In this document: positions 52,080 to 61,365 of the stretch, in pieces
Layout: each line of letters starts with the position of its first letter
Numbering within the stretch: position 1 is the stretch's first letter
Origin: Cohnella mopanensis
GTDB lineage: Bacteria; Bacillota; Bacilli; Paenibacillales; Paenibacillaceae
Direction: 5' to 3'
DNA length: 64,000 bases
Assembly: GCF_022352055.1 (NCBI RefSeq)
Contig: NZ_JAKRWM010000021.1
Span: 62,001 to 126,000 of the forward strand
Notes under the pieces: model-generated
Database searches by the model: none
What the model saw: the letters and a program-made list of their open reading frames with translations, nothing else
Told to the model about the DNA's origin: nothing
Position numbers and translations under genes: made by a program

Positions 52080-53033
52080 ATGGGCATGACTTCACAGAGA
52101 TATCGTTTATTAACCTTACTTACCTGCATAGGAATGTTTTTGGTGCTGATTGCCGGCGTTCTCGTCACGAATACGGATTCAGGCCGCGGCTGCGGCACGG
52201 ATTGGCCGCTATGTAACGGCCGTTTCGTACCGGCTTATACGGTTGAATCGATGGTAGAATACAGTCACCGGATGATTAGCGGTCTCGTTGGCTTGCTAGT
52301 CGGCGCCACTTATTTGGTTACGCACTTCTGGAAGCCGGCTCGGAACAAGGAAAATTTGCTGTATGCGGGCGGCGCTTTACTGTTTACCGTCATGCAAGCG
52401 ATTCTTGGAGCCATGGCGGTTATCTGGGAGCAATCGTCGCTCGTTCTGGCGCTTCACTTCGGCATTTCGTTGTTTGCCTTCACGTGCACTTGGTTGTTAT
52501 ATTCGAGGGTGAAACAAAAGACTTTGCCTTCAGCGGGACAAGAGAGTACCCGTACATCCTCCAAACCGGCTTCGGCGGTTACTTTGCCGAAGGCACTGTT
52601 CCGCAGTATGATCGCTATTCTCGTCTACTGTTATGGCGTCGTCTATTTGGGCGCGTACATCAGACATACAAGCTCAGGCGGAGCCTGCGAAGGATGGCCG
52701 CTATGCAATGGGGAAATCGTACCGGAGTTGTCCGGTTCGACGGCCGTCGCTTTCGCTCATAGACTCGCTGCGCTAATATTGCTCGTCCTAGTGGCGATTC
52801 TTACGACGTATGTCCGCAGGGCGGCAGGCAAAAATTCCGAGCTGGCTTCGATAGCCAATAAGGCTCTCGTTCTTGTTTTCTTGCAAGTACTAAGCGGCGG
52901 ATTACTTTCTTTCACGCTCAGTAACGAAGATGTCTATATATTTACCGGATTACTTCACACGATCATCATTTCGGCGCTTTTCAGCATGCTCGTATTGTTG
53001 GCGATTCGTACGCGGCAATCTTCTCGTGAATAG
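52080..53033 (+). CDS. ctaA: Heme A synthase
   Basis: 317 residues, eight membrane segments in two four-helix halves. Each half has a Cys pair: GCGTDWPLCNG near 36-45 and ACEGWPLCNGE near 200. Heme-ligand histidines sit in EYSHRMISG and AFAHRLAAL. It oxidises heme O to heme A for aa3 oxidase, acting after ctaB. The ATG at 52086 is an alternative start. TATAAT lies at 52033, without a good -35. Confidence 0.94.
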   Translation: MGMTSQRYRLLTLLTCIGMFLVLIAGVLVTNTDSGRGCGTDWPLCNGRFVPAYTVESMVEYSHRMISGLVGLLVGATYLVTHFWKPARNKENLLYAGGALLFTVMQAILGAMAVIWEQSSLVLALHFGISLFAFTCTWLLYSRVKQKTLPSAGQESTRTSSKPASAVTLPKALFRSMIAILVYCYGVVYLGAYIRHTSSGGACEGWPLCNGEIVPELSGSTAVAFAHRLAALILLVLVAILTTYVRRAAGKNSELASIANKALVLVFLQVLSGGLLSFTLSNEDVYIFTGLLHTIIISALFSMLVLLAIRTRQSSRE

Positions 53034-53055
53034 CATTCAATTCGGAGGTTAAGGT

Positions 53056-54837
53056 ATGATTTTTGATTCTTTAAGGCCTTTTATCGAAACGCTTCGCCAG
53101 AATAAAGAGCTGGTCATCATAGAAGCACCTGTCGATCCCGTGCTGGAAATCGCGGAAATTCATCGTCGCGTCATCGACCGTGAAGGTCCCGCGCTTTTGT
53201 TCACGAACGTCAAGGGAAGTTCGTTTCCCGTCGTAACGAACCTATTCGGCACGCAAAAGCGGGTGGACCTCGCATTCGGTCCTCGTCCGGAACAATTGGT
53301 CCAGCAACTGATAAGTTCGGTGGATTCGCTGTTGCCGCCATCGTTCTCCGCGTTGTGGGGACAGAAAAACATGTTATTCGACCTGATGAAGGTAGGCTTT
53401 AAGAAGGTTCCGGCCGAGCGGGCACCCGTCCTTCAGGTGTCGCGCAGAGAGCGTCCTTTGGCAGGCATTCCGGCGATTACAAGCTGGCAAGAGGACGGCG
53501 GACCGTTCGTGACGTTACCGCTTGTCTATACCGAGCATCCGAATAACCGTAAAAACCATAACTTAGGCATGTATCGAATGCAGATTTTCGATGACCAGAC
53601 GACGGGCATGCATTGGCAAATCCATAAAGGCGGCGGGTTCCATTACCACGAAGCGGAGAAGCGTGGGGAAGCGTTGCCTGTAACCGTATTTCTTGGCGGG
53701 CCTCCCGCTTTAATCGCTTCTGCGATTGCTCCAATGCCCGAGAATATGCCGGAATTGATGTTGGCGTCCATGATTATGGGCGGCAAGCTTCCGATGGCAG
53801 ACAACCCTCTGGGTGGACACCGGATTCCCGCGGAAGCGGAATTTGCTATCGTAGGGCGAGTTCTTCCGCACGTACGGCGCCCGGAAGGTCCGTTCGGCGA
53901 TCATTTCGGCTATTATTCTCTCGTACACGATTTTCCTGTATTCGAAGTCGATCATGTATGGCATCGCAAAGACGCCATCTATCCGGCAACGATCGTCGGC
54001 AAGCCTAAGCAGGAGGACTACTTCCTCGGGGAGTACTTGCAAAGGCTGTTGTCCCCGGCTTTCCCGATGGCTATGCCCGGAGTACGTAGCTTATGGGCGT
54101 ACGCAGAGACGGGAGTCCATGCACTGGCTGCGGCGGTCGTACGCGAGAGCTACTCTAGGGAAGCGCTGGGAACGGCATTCCGCATCCTCGGAGAAGGCCA
54201 GCTGTCGCTGACCAAATTTTTGATTTTAACGGATCGTCCGATGGACTTGGCGAATTTCCCGCTGCTCTTGGAGACCGTGCTGGAAAGATTCGATCCCTTC
54301 AAGGATCTGTTCGTGTTCGATCAGACATCGCACGATACGCTCGATTATACGGGTCCAAGATTAAATCATGGCAGCAAGGCGGTTCTGCTTGGCGTAGGCG
54401 ATCCTGTGCGCGAGCTGCCGGGCGAATATACCGGCGGACCTATACCGGGCATCCATAAGGTTAAGCCTTATTGCCGAGGCTGTCTCGTCGTCGAGGGTGC
54501 CGCTTATGCCGAGGATCCTGAGCTTGGCTCCAGGCTGGCGGAACGGCTTTCCGGCGAAGATTGCCCATGGCCGCTTGTCGTCATCGCGGACGACGCGGAT
54601 ATTGCCGACGGGCAAACCGCGTTCCTGTGGGCAACGTTCACGCGATTTAACCCTGCTGCGGACATTTACGCGGTAAGCGACGCGGGACGTCATCATATCG
54701 GTTATCGGTTACCGATCGTCATCGATGCGCGCATGAAGCCGGGTTATCCGGACGAGCTGTTCCCGCGCGAGGATATCGTGGAATTAGTGGACCGGCGTTG
54801 GAAGGAATATTTTCAACCGACAGGTTGGAACGGTTAG
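53056..54837 (+). CDS. UbiD-family decarboxylase
   Basis: 593 residues. The N-terminal FMN-binding-like domain is followed by the UbiD barrel: HKGGGFHYHEAEKRGEALPVTVFLGGPPAL, PEGPFGDHFGYYSL (Glu/Asp active-site segment) and LVEFDPFKDLFVFDQTSHDTLDYTGP. Such enzymes use prenylated FMN to decarboxylate aromatic acids. With mqnE nearby, the last steps of the futalosine menaquinone pathway are the likely role. GGAGG precedes the ATG. Confidence 0.9.
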   Translation: MIFDSLRPFIETLRQNKELVIIEAPVDPVLEIAEIHRRVIDREGPALLFTNVKGSSFPVVTNLFGTQKRVDLAFGPRPEQLVQQLISSVDSLLPPSFSALWGQKNMLFDLMKVGFKKVPAERAPVLQVSRRERPLAGIPAITSWQEDGGPFVTLPLVYTEHPNNRKNHNLGMYRMQIFDDQTTGMHWQIHKGGGFHYHEAEKRGEALPVTVFLGGPPALIASAIAPMPENMPELMLASMIMGGKLPMADNPLGGHRIPAEAEFAIVGRVLPHVRRPEGPFGDHFGYYSLVHDFPVFEVDHVWHRKDAIYPATIVGKPKQEDYFLGEYLQRLLSPAFPMAMPGVRSLWAYAETGVHALAAAVVRESYSREALGTAFRILGEGQLSLTKFLILTDRPMDLANFPLLLETVLERFDPFKDLFVFDQTSHDTLDYTGPRLNHGSKAVLLGVGDPVRELPGEYTGGPIPGIHKVKPYCRGCLVVEGAAYAEDPELGSRLAERLSGEDCPWPLVVIADDADIADGQTAFLWATFTRFNPAADIYAVSDAGRHHIGYRLPIVIDARMKPGYPDELFPREDIVELVDRRWKEYFQPTGWNG

Positions 54838-54953
54838 AGGGAGTAGAGACGGCGATGCCCAACCGCAATCGGTTGAGCGCCCCGTCTCTTTTGCGTTACA
54901 ATGGTATAATTGAGTCTAACAAGCTCACCTAAATGCAGTTGGGAGGAACGGCT

Positions 54954-55664
54954 TTGCTTAGAATGTTGTTCGGTGAACAGCCAAGAGAGTGGGCAGGGAC
55001 GTCGCTTGAGACAGTTCAAGCGATCGAGCGATTCACCGCGCTGTCCTCTAAGCTCGCGGAGAGAATGCCGGAGCAAGCTACAAAATTCCGCACGTATGAG
55101 ATATGGGCGCAAGGACTGCTTCGTTCCATGGACGAACTTGAACAAAGCTGTTATGCGGCCAAGCGATATTCGCTACTTATACATTCCGATCACGTGGACG
55201 AATTGTCGTCTGAAGAGCTCTTCAGTTACAATCGGCACGTTTATTTCGATAAAGATGCCTATATCCGCGTGTTTGCCATACTTGATAAGCTAGGCACTTT
55301 GCTGAATCATTTGCTTAATTTGCGAACGGAAAAGGTAAAGGCGCATTTTTCCTATTTTACGGTACTAAGAAATATGAGAGAGAACCACAAGCACGTTGAA
55401 CTCATGAAACCTCTTAACGATCTGAAAGAGCGCTCGCAGGGCGCCATGAATCGGCTGCGTAACCGAAGGAACTTGGAAATCCATCAGATGAACGCGGAGC
55501 TTAAGGACGATCTGAACCAAAGCCTCGCCCGGAATGGAACGCGGAGGACGATCGAAGATTTGAAAGCCAATATGGAGGATTTGGATCAGAGCTGGGAGAT
55601 GGTCCACGGTTCCCTTAACCATTCCTTCCGGTTTGTATGCGGTTGGTTAAGAAAAATGGATTAA
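54954..55664 (+). CDS. Cthe_2314-family HEPN-domain protein
   Basis: 236 residues, all-helical: LRTEKVKAHFSYFTVLRNMRENHKH, then LKERSQGAMNRLRNRRNLEIHQMNAEL, the RNLEIH segment being typical of the Cthe_2314 HEPN group. HEPN proteins often bind or cleave RNA, but no clear RxxxxH nuclease motif is asserted here (RNRRNLEIH comes close). The TTG at 54954 follows GGGAGG by 7 bases and is preferred over an ATG at 54933. An extended -10 (TGGTATAAT) lies at 54902-54910. Confidence 0.85.
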   Translation: MLRMLFGEQPREWAGTSLETVQAIERFTALSSKLAERMPEQATKFRTYEIWAQGLLRSMDELEQSCYAAKRYSLLIHSDHVDELSSEELFSYNRHVYFDKDAYIRVFAILDKLGTLLNHLLNLRTEKVKAHFSYFTVLRNMRENHKHVELMKPLNDLKERSQGAMNRLRNRRNLEIHQMNAELKDDLNQSLARNGTRRTIEDLKANMEDLDQSWEMVHGSLNHSFRFVCGWLRKMD

Positions 55665-55692
55665 GTCAGTGATGGGGATGGGGGGAAGCGGC

Positions 55693-56469
55693 GTGAGGTT
55701 AGACGGCAAAACGGCATTAATTACGGGCAGCGCTAAAGGATTGGGCAGGCGTACGGCTTTGGAGCTTGCCGCACAAGGCTGCGACGTAGCAATCAATTAC
55801 GTAACGAGCCGCGATGAAGCGGAACAGCTCGTGCAAGAGATTTTGCTGATGGGTCGCAAAGCTTGCGCGATTCAAGCGGACATTGCCAAGTCCGACGATG
55901 CCGAAAGACTCGTTTCCGAAGTGGAGATCAAGCTCGGCGGCGTTGATATTCTGATTAACAATGCAGGGCCTTTTATCCGGGAACGACGTCTATTCGCGGA
56001 TTATAAACCGGAAGATATCCATTATTTGATGAACGGCAATCTCGTTGGAACGATGCTCATGGATCATCGGGTGCTTCCGGGAATGAGAAGCAGGCAGTGG
56101 GGGAGAATTATTCATTTCGGCTTCGGTCATGCTTCCGAGGCACGCTCATGGCCGCATCGCGCCGTATATGCTGCCGCGAAGGTCGGACTCGTATCGTTCA
56201 CGAAGACGCTTGCGGTGGAAGAGGCCGCTAGCGGAATTACCGTGAACATGATTTGTCCCGGAGATATCCGCGGCGGGAATAAAGAAAAGAGCATCGTCGA
56301 CGTTGCGGGCATTCTGGATGACGAATCTCCCAGAGGCCGCCCGGGAACCGGCGAGGACGTGGCAAGAATGATCTCCTTCCTATGTATGCCGGAATCGGAC
56401 TTCATTACGGGCAATACGATCGACGTTTCAGGCGGTTTGGATCCGATCCGAACCCATTTGAAGAGATGA
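55693..56469 (+). CDS. Short-chain dehydrogenase with an atypical active-site serine position
   Basis: 258 residues. TGSAKGLG binds NAD(P), NNAG is present, and the catalytic YAAAK pair is in RAVYAAAKVG. The serine normally 13 residues before the Tyr is replaced by His (HFGFGHASEARS); the nearest Ser is at 11. Activity may be altered. The GTG at 55693 is behind GGGGGAAG; upstream ATGs at 55672 and 55678 lack a site. Confidence 0.85.
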   Translation: MRLDGKTALITGSAKGLGRRTALELAAQGCDVAINYVTSRDEAEQLVQEILLMGRKACAIQADIAKSDDAERLVSEVEIKLGGVDILINNAGPFIRERRLFADYKPEDIHYLMNGNLVGTMLMDHRVLPGMRSRQWGRIIHFGFGHASEARSWPHRAVYAAAKVGLVSFTKTLAVEEAASGITVNMICPGDIRGGNKEKSIVDVAGILDDESPRGRPGTGEDVARMISFLCMPESDFITGNTIDVSGGLDPIRTHLKR

Positions 56470-56501
56470 CAAAAGGCCCTGCCGCGAGGGCAGGACCTTC
56501 T
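56470..56501 (-). terminator. Intrinsic terminator after the nifU-like gene
   Basis: AAGGCCCTGCC pairs with GGCAGGACCTT around GCGAG. On the minus strand the stem is followed by TTTTGTC; the plus strand lacks a T-run. Confidence 0.8.
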
Positions 56502-56524
56502 CCACTTCTGGATAAGAAGGAAAA

Positions 56525-56770
56525 TCAGAACACTTGAACAACTTCCTGAATGCCTTCGACTTCTTCCAGCAATGCGCGCTCGATACCTGCTTTGAGCGTG
56601 ATTGTGGAGCTCGGACAGCTGCCGCAAGCGCCCATGAGACGCAATTTGACGATACCATCCTCGATGTCGACGAGTTCAACATCCCCACCGTCGCGTTGCA
56701 AGAACGGACGCAATTTATCGAGAACGTCGATGACTTCATCGTACTGTGTGCTTGGAGCATTTGTACTCAT
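56525..56770 (-). CDS. NifU C-terminal-domain Fe-S scaffold protein
   Basis: 81 residues. [22 protein letters not shown] and the cluster motif Cys49-Gly-Ser-Cys52 are the Nfu/YutI family, which carries a 4Fe-4S cluster to target proteins. It is divergent from yuzB, as in Bacillus subtilis. Confidence 0.95.
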   Translation of the reverse strand: MSTNAPSTQYDEVIDVLDKLRPFLQRDGGDVELVDIEDGIVKLRLMGACGSCPSSTITLKAGIERALLEEVEGIQEVVQVF

Positions 56771-56858
56771 TGATCATCACTCCTTTCAGATTCTATTATA
56801 GTACAAAAAGTCAGGTTTTCAAACAGACGCTTGTTAGCATTTCGCTTAAGGAAAGGAA

Positions 56859-57134
56859 ATGGACCCTATGCATATCGTGGAGTTCTGCGTAAGCAACATG
56901 CACCACGGAACGGATCAGGTGCTGAAAAAGTTAGAGAAACTTCCCGATATCGAAGTAATCGAATATGGATGCCTTGGCAATTGCGGAGAATGTTATTTGT
57001 CTCCGTACGCGTTGGTGAACGGCGAAAGCATCGTAGCGGAAACGGCTGAACAACTTTACGATCTCGTGCTGGATGCCATCGCAAAGCAAGAGCTTGATAG
57101 AGCGGCAATGGATAAACTGCTCGACGATCTTTGA
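56859..57134 (+). CDS. yuzB: YuzB family protein (DUF1450)
   Basis: 91 residues. EFCVSNMHHGTDQVLKKLEKLPDIEVIEYGCLGNCGECYLSPYALVNGE, with three cysteines in CLGNCGEC, is the DUF1450 thioredoxin-like ferredoxin fold. Function unknown, possibly Fe-S related. The ATG at 56859 follows TAAGGA by 6 bases; 56868 is an alternative. Confidence 0.92.
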   Translation: MDPMHIVEFCVSNMHHGTDQVLKKLEKLPDIEVIEYGCLGNCGECYLSPYALVNGESIVAETAEQLYDLVLDAIAKQELDRAAMDKLLDDL

Positions 57135-57186
57135 GCGGAAGTCCAGAAAGTCAACTTTTGATCACGAAGTCGAAGTCCGAAGTTTA

Positions 57187-58245
57187 TCAGCCGAAATGGC
57201 GTTTGCTTTTCCAGAGCACTCCGCTCTTGAGCATACGCGGGATACGACCGAGAAGCGGCGTAGCTCCCATTAATCCGAAACCGGCTTTTTTCCCTAAAGA
57301 ACCAAGCACACCCTTAAGTTTGATACGGGATAGCTTCGGTTCTTTGTTGTCTAAGCGGGCGCGAATGATTTCCGCGACTTGTTTACCTTGCGCTCCAGCG
57401 AGCTGCGCGCTAGGGGAGAACGGTTGGCTAGAGCAATCGCCGATGACGTACACGTGCGGAGCATCTGGGAGCTCGTGCCACTCGTTGACGATCAGACGGC
57501 CTTGAGGGTCCTTAGGCAGCGTCATGCGCTGTACTAGCTCAACGGGCTGGATTCCTGCCGTCCATACGGTAACGTCGGAAAGAATCGCCTCTTCGCCGTT
57601 GTGGATGACCCCTTGTTCAAGCGAAGTGATGCCAATATGCGAGCGCATTTCCACGTCGTGTTGACGGAACCAATCCGCGACGTAAGTTTGCAATTTGCTA
57701 GGAAATGCCGACATGACGCTGTTGCCTCGATCAAGGATGCGGATGTTCACGTCAGCGCGACTCTCGCGCAGCTCTGCAGCGATTTCGACGCCGCTTAGGC
57801 CGCCGCCGACGATCGTTAATTGGCCATATGGGCGGATATCGTTAATTTGTTGGAAAGTTTTCCGTGTCGACGAAAGCGATTGGATACTGCAGGAATAATC
57901 CGAAGCGCCGACGATTCCATGGTAATTGTCCGTGCATCCGAGCGCAATGACCAACGAATCGTAAGAGAGCGGTTCCTGTTCGTTAAAATGAACGATTTTA
58001 TTTTCCAAATCAATGTCGGTCACATTGCCGTAAACCATCTGTAGCTGAGGGTGGATCGGGAAGTTCACGCGAATTTCCAAATCGGATACCGTACCTGCCG
58101 CTAAAGCGTAGTATTCCGTCTTTAAGCCCTGATATGGCATACGATCCACTAAAAATAATCGGGCATCGCTTGGTAAATGCTCTAACAGCTCCTGAACGAC
58201 CGTAAGTCCTCCATAGCCGCCGCCTAATACTACGATCTTACTCAT
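57187..58245 (-). CDS. NAD(P)/FAD oxidoreductase, type II NADH dehydrogenase (YutJ-like)
   Basis: 352 residues. FAD motif VLGGGYGGLTVVQEL (5-19), second dinucleotide motif TIVGGGLSGVEIAAEL near 145, and the FAD-binding HVYVIGDCSS near 275. Single-protein NADH:quinone reductase on the inner membrane face, feeding electrons to menaquinone. AAAAGGAG precedes the ATG. Neighbouring nifU/yuzB match the Bacillus yutIJ-yuzB order. Confidence 0.93.
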   Translation of the reverse strand: MSKIVVLGGGYGGLTVVQELLEHLPSDARLFLVDRMPYQGLKTEYYALAAGTVSDLEIRVNFPIHPQLQMVYGNVTDIDLENKIVHFNEQEPLSYDSLVIALGCTDNYHGIVGASDYSCSIQSLSSTRKTFQQINDIRPYGQLTIVGGGLSGVEIAAELRESRADVNIRILDRGNSVMSAFPSKLQTYVADWFRQHDVEMRSHIGITSLEQGVIHNGEEAILSDVTVWTAGIQPVELVQRMTLPKDPQGRLIVNEWHELPDAPHVYVIGDCSSQPFSPSAQLAGAQGKQVAEIIRARLDNKEPKLSRIKLKGVLGSLGKKAGFGLMGATPLLGRIPRMLKSGVLWKSKRHFG

Positions 58246-58290
58246 ACATTAAACTCCTTTTACGTCGGTTTGTCTTAGTATGACACAGAA

Positions 58291-58318
58291 GAGTCCCCGT
58301 CTACCCGACGGGGAACTC
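58291..58318 (-). terminator. Terminator-like hairpin between mqnE and the ndh gene
   Basis: GAGTCCCCGTC pairs with GACGGGGAACTC (one bulge); the minus strand continues TTCTGTGTC, so it is a weak terminator or attenuator. Confidence 0.5.
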
Positions 58319-58322
58319 CTTA

Positions 58323-59426
58323 TTACTCGTATATTTTCATCTCATTGTAGAACGTATCGCGTTCGACGGGAATACGTCCGGCGCCTTTAATTAACCAGAC
58401 CAAGTCTTCGCGGGTAATGCCGGCAGGCGTTAGAGCGCCGGCGGCGTGGCTGATTTTCTCGCGGACGATCGTACCGTGCGCGTCGGATGCGCCCATTGTA
58501 AGCGCTACCTGCGTGAGCTGAGTGCCAATATTGATGAAGTAAGCTTTAATATGCTGGATATTATCGAGCATTAGCCGGCTGATCGCAATGGCTTTCAAGT
58601 CGTCATAAGCGGAATTTCTGCGGCGGATGCTAGCTTTAGGGCTGATCGGCTGCATGGAGAGAGGGATGAATACCTGGAATCCATTCGTCTCATCCTGAAG
58701 TTCCCGAATATGAAGCATATGCTGAACGCGTTCTTCCAACGATTCGATGGATCCGTATAACATCGTCGTATGCGTTCGTAAGCCAAGCTGATGAGCAGTC
58801 CGGTGAACATCCAAATACTGTTGGATGTTGGCTTTGTCGACTCGCATTTTTTTGCGATACTGATCGGACAAGATCTCCGCGCCGCCGCCGGTCAACGTCT
58901 CCAAACCAGCCTCGATCAGTCGCTCCAGCACTTCCTTGAAGCTTAACCCCGAGATGCGGGAGAAAAACTCGATTTCGGCGGCCGTATAAGCTTTAATCGT
59001 AACGTTCGGGTATTTCGCTTTAAGCGCGCGGATCGATTCTACGTAATACTCGAAGGGCACGTTAGGGTTGTGTCCGCCGACGATATGGAATTCGCGAACG
59101 CCCGGGTGAATGTGTTGCTCCACGTAGTCGATCATTTCCTGCGGTGATAACGTGTAAGAGCCTTCTTGGCCTTCGTCCTTGCGGAAATTGCAAAACGCGC
59201 AATGAGCTTCGCATACGTTAGTGAAGTAGAGGCTCATATTTTCGATAAAATAAACTTTCTTGCCGTTCTTTCGTAGATTAACCTCATTGGCTAATTGTCC
59301 GATCGTTAGCAGATCATCAGATTTGTAGAGAAATATGCCGTCCTCGAGAGTAAGGCGTTCTCCGTTTCTGACTTTATCGGCGATTTCCGCCATTTGACGA
59401 TCGGGGTGCGTCGTAACGAGCGTCAT
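58323..59426 (-). CDS. mqnE: Aminofutalosine synthase
   Basis: 367 residues, radical SAM enzyme. The cluster motif Cys72-x3-Cys76-x2-Cys79 (CEAHCAFC) is followed by NFRKDEGQEGSYTLS. HIVGGHNPNVPFEYYVE, LTGGGAEILS and GSIESLEERVQH are typical of MqnE, which joins 3-enolpyruvoyloxybenzoate to S-adenosylmethionine in the futalosine pathway. AGGAGG is 8 bases before the ATG. This shows that the organism makes menaquinone by the futalosine route. Confidence 0.94.
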   Translation of the reverse strand: MTLVTTHPDRQMAEIADKVRNGERLTLEDGIFLYKSDDLLTIGQLANEVNLRKNGKKVYFIENMSLYFTNVCEAHCAFCNFRKDEGQEGSYTLSPQEMIDYVEQHIHPGVREFHIVGGHNPNVPFEYYVESIRALKAKYPNVTIKAYTAAEIEFFSRISGLSFKEVLERLIEAGLETLTGGGAEILSDQYRKKMRVDKANIQQYLDVHRTAHQLGLRTHTTMLYGSIESLEERVQHMLHIRELQDETNGFQVFIPLSMQPISPKASIRRRNSAYDDLKAIAISRLMLDNIQHIKAYFINIGTQLTQVALTMGASDAHGTIVREKISHAAGALTPAGITREDLVWLIKGAGRIPVERDTFYNEMKIYE

Positions 59427-59690
59427 GTGATGCGCCTCCTGTGACCCTTAATCTGTTCCATAATAAGTGCGAATGCTGTGTGCGAAGGGTTTGTGAAAAA
59501 AATAACTTAATATAAATGCATGCAGAAACCCAAGGTGAACAACTGTAAACATTATAAACCTCAATATAATACTCGGCAACTGGAAATAGAAAACGTATAA
59601 AGGATGGCGAAATAGGGAATCAACTTGAATAATAAACCAAATTATGGTTATGTTTAAAATGACAATTTCGAACGAGGCGGTGCGTGAAAA

Positions 59691-60140
59691 ATGAAACCGG
59701 ATATTTTACCACTTAGCGAGTTAGAGAAACTGGACGTGGAAGAGAAGGTTCAAACACTACAGCAGTATCGGGCGGCGTATACGATCAAAGATCTGAGCCA
59801 AGCCTGGAGCTTGTCTAACCCCATTCAATATTACATGTGGTTAAAAAAACAGCGCATATACGAACAAATCGTGCGACGCGCGGACAAATTCGAGCCTTCT
59901 AAAGAGTGGAAGAGAATGCACGATTTGAATGGGCGTGAGCTGGACAGGGGACGTCTGCGCGACTTGTCGGCGGACCAATTCCGCTATTTGCTGGATACGG
60001 ATTCCACAGGGCCGGAGCTGGCATTGGTATTCCGGAGACTGGCCGATTTTCTGCAAAATGAGCAGGGGCAATTCCGATGCCGGATTGAACTTAAAGCCAT
60101 CGCTCAACCTATTCCGGGCGATACCTCTCTTGAGGCATAG
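59691..60140 (+). CDS. Uncharacterised helical protein with a helix-turn-helix-like segment
   Basis: 149 residues, mostly charged helices. TIKDLSQAWSLSNPIQYYMWLKKQRI (about 31-56) looks like a helix-turn-helix. The rest (NGRELDRGRLRDLSADQFRYLLDTD) is soluble. GAGGCGG is a distant ribosome site. The 264-bp gap before it is AT-rich, without a clear promoter. Family not recognised; perhaps a regulator. Confidence 0.65.
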   Translation: MKPDILPLSELEKLDVEEKVQTLQQYRAAYTIKDLSQAWSLSNPIQYYMWLKKQRIYEQIVRRADKFEPSKEWKRMHDLNGRELDRGRLRDLSADQFRYLLDTDSTGPELALVFRRLADFLQNEQGQFRCRIELKAIAQPIPGDTSLEA

Positions 60141-60254
60141 GACTCTCTAGGGTATACTAAAGAGAGACCAGCGAGTATACGGCAGCCTTGAAGCAAATGC
60201 TTACTAGGCTTAATGATGCGACAAGCGTTGCTCGCGCTTAGGAGGGGAACCAAG

Positions 60255-60614
60255 ATGGTAAACATTAGCGAGTCGGCAACGGGGAAAATCCAAGAAATGC
60301 TGGCGGCGGAAGAAACTCCGAATTTGTTTCTGCGCATCGGAGTTCAAGAAGGCGGATGCAGCGGATTTTCATATGGGATGGGATTCGACGACGAAATGCA
60401 CGAAGGCGATAAGGAAATGGACATTCGCGGCGTGAAAGTCGTCGTCGACGGAGATAGCATGAAGTACTTGAACGGCCTCGAGATCGACTGGAAGGAATCC
60501 GCCATGGGAGGCGGCTTCACCATCAACAATCCGAACGCGTCCGCTACATGCGGTTGCGGATCGAGCTTCAGAACGGCTACCGAAGCGGGTAACCCTGCAG
60601 CGGAGCCTTGCTGA
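60255..60614 (+). CDS. Iron-sulfur cluster assembly protein, IscA/HesB family (YutM-like)
   Basis: 119 residues. Cys35 (GGCSGF) and Cys99/Cys101 (CGCGSS) are the conserved ligands; A-type carrier for Fe-S clusters. The ATG at 60255 follows AGGAGGGG. A fourth cysteine ends the chain (EPC). It fits the nearby Nfu protein and the radical SAM enzymes. Confidence 0.95.
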   Translation: MVNISESATGKIQEMLAAEETPNLFLRIGVQEGGCSGFSYGMGFDDEMHEGDKEMDIRGVKVVVDGDSMKYLNGLEIDWKESAMGGGFTINNPNASATCGCGSSFRTATEAGNPAAEPC

Positions 60615-60640
60615 TAAGGAATTAGAGCGTTCAATTACAA

Positions 60641-60693
60641 AACCTTCCGGACATGTGTGTAACGACTGCACACATGTCCGGAAGGTTTTTTTT
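60641..60693. terminator. Strong bidirectional terminator
   Basis: AACCTTCCGGACATGTGTG at 60641-60659 is exactly inverted at 60669-60687, a 19-bp stem, then eight T. Confidence 0.95.
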
Positions 60694-60700
60694 CACCCTT

Positions 60701-60736
60701 ACGCCCAAAACGAACTTTCCGTTTGGGCGTTTTGTT
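60701..60736 (+). terminator. Second hairpin terminator
   Basis: ACGCCCAAA pairs with TTTGGGCGT, then TTTTGTTTT. With the preceding hairpin it forms a double terminator in the convergent gap. Confidence 0.8.
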
Positions 60737-60761
60737 TTGATTAAAGCCGGGAGAGGCTTAG

Positions 60762-61133
60762 TCAGTCAAAGCCCCCGCTAATTCCGACAATAATGAAGAG
60801 GAGGAAAATGAGGAATATTGTTCCGCCCGTCGATACGCCGGCAATCGCCATCCCTCTCCATTTGGAGGTGTTGATTGAAACCAGACCAAAAACGAGGGAT
60901 ATAATCGATAATATAAGACACAAAAAGAAAAAAGGTCCGGTCGTTGCTGATGATGCATCCGTTCCGCTGAGAACAATGGCAAGAAAGAAAAAAAAGAAAT
61001 CAACGCAGGCAATAATCATTGACGTTAACGCTAGTCCCGATTTGTCTTTCCTTTGTTTGGGCTGCCTTGGTTCTGGAACATGGGGAGAAGTTTGTATTGG
61101 CAGGGGTTTCAAATGGTTAGAAGGTTCCAACAA
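60762..61133 (-). CDS. DUF4190 membrane protein
   Basis: 123 residues. A Pro-rich cytosolic head (PLPIQTSPHVPEPRQPK) precedes three membrane segments, including IACVDFFFFFLAIVL and FLCLILSIISLVFGLVSI, the DUF4190 pattern. TTG start behind AAAGG. Function unknown. The 230-bp gap to the next gene is AT-rich. Confidence 0.8.
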   Translation of the reverse strand: MLEPSNHLKPLPIQTSPHVPEPRQPKQRKDKSGLALTSMIIACVDFFFFFLAIVLSGTDASSATTGPFFFLCLILSIISLVFGLVSINTSKWRGMAIAGVSTGGTIFLIFLLFIIVGISGGFD

Positions 61134-61365
61134 TCGATCAACCTTTCGAAAAATAGGATATATGAAAATAGTACCAAATTATTCAATGGTTTTACATACA
61201 TTCGGAATTTATTTGTTTTATTTTGCGTATTTAGGTGTATCTAACAGTTAACTAACACTTCCCCCTGAACTTTACAAAAACTTTGGATTTAAGATAAAGG
61301 TACAATTAACAGTTCGAGTGTCGATGTATGGAGATCGCGAGATCGTTCGCGAAGGAGGATTCGAT

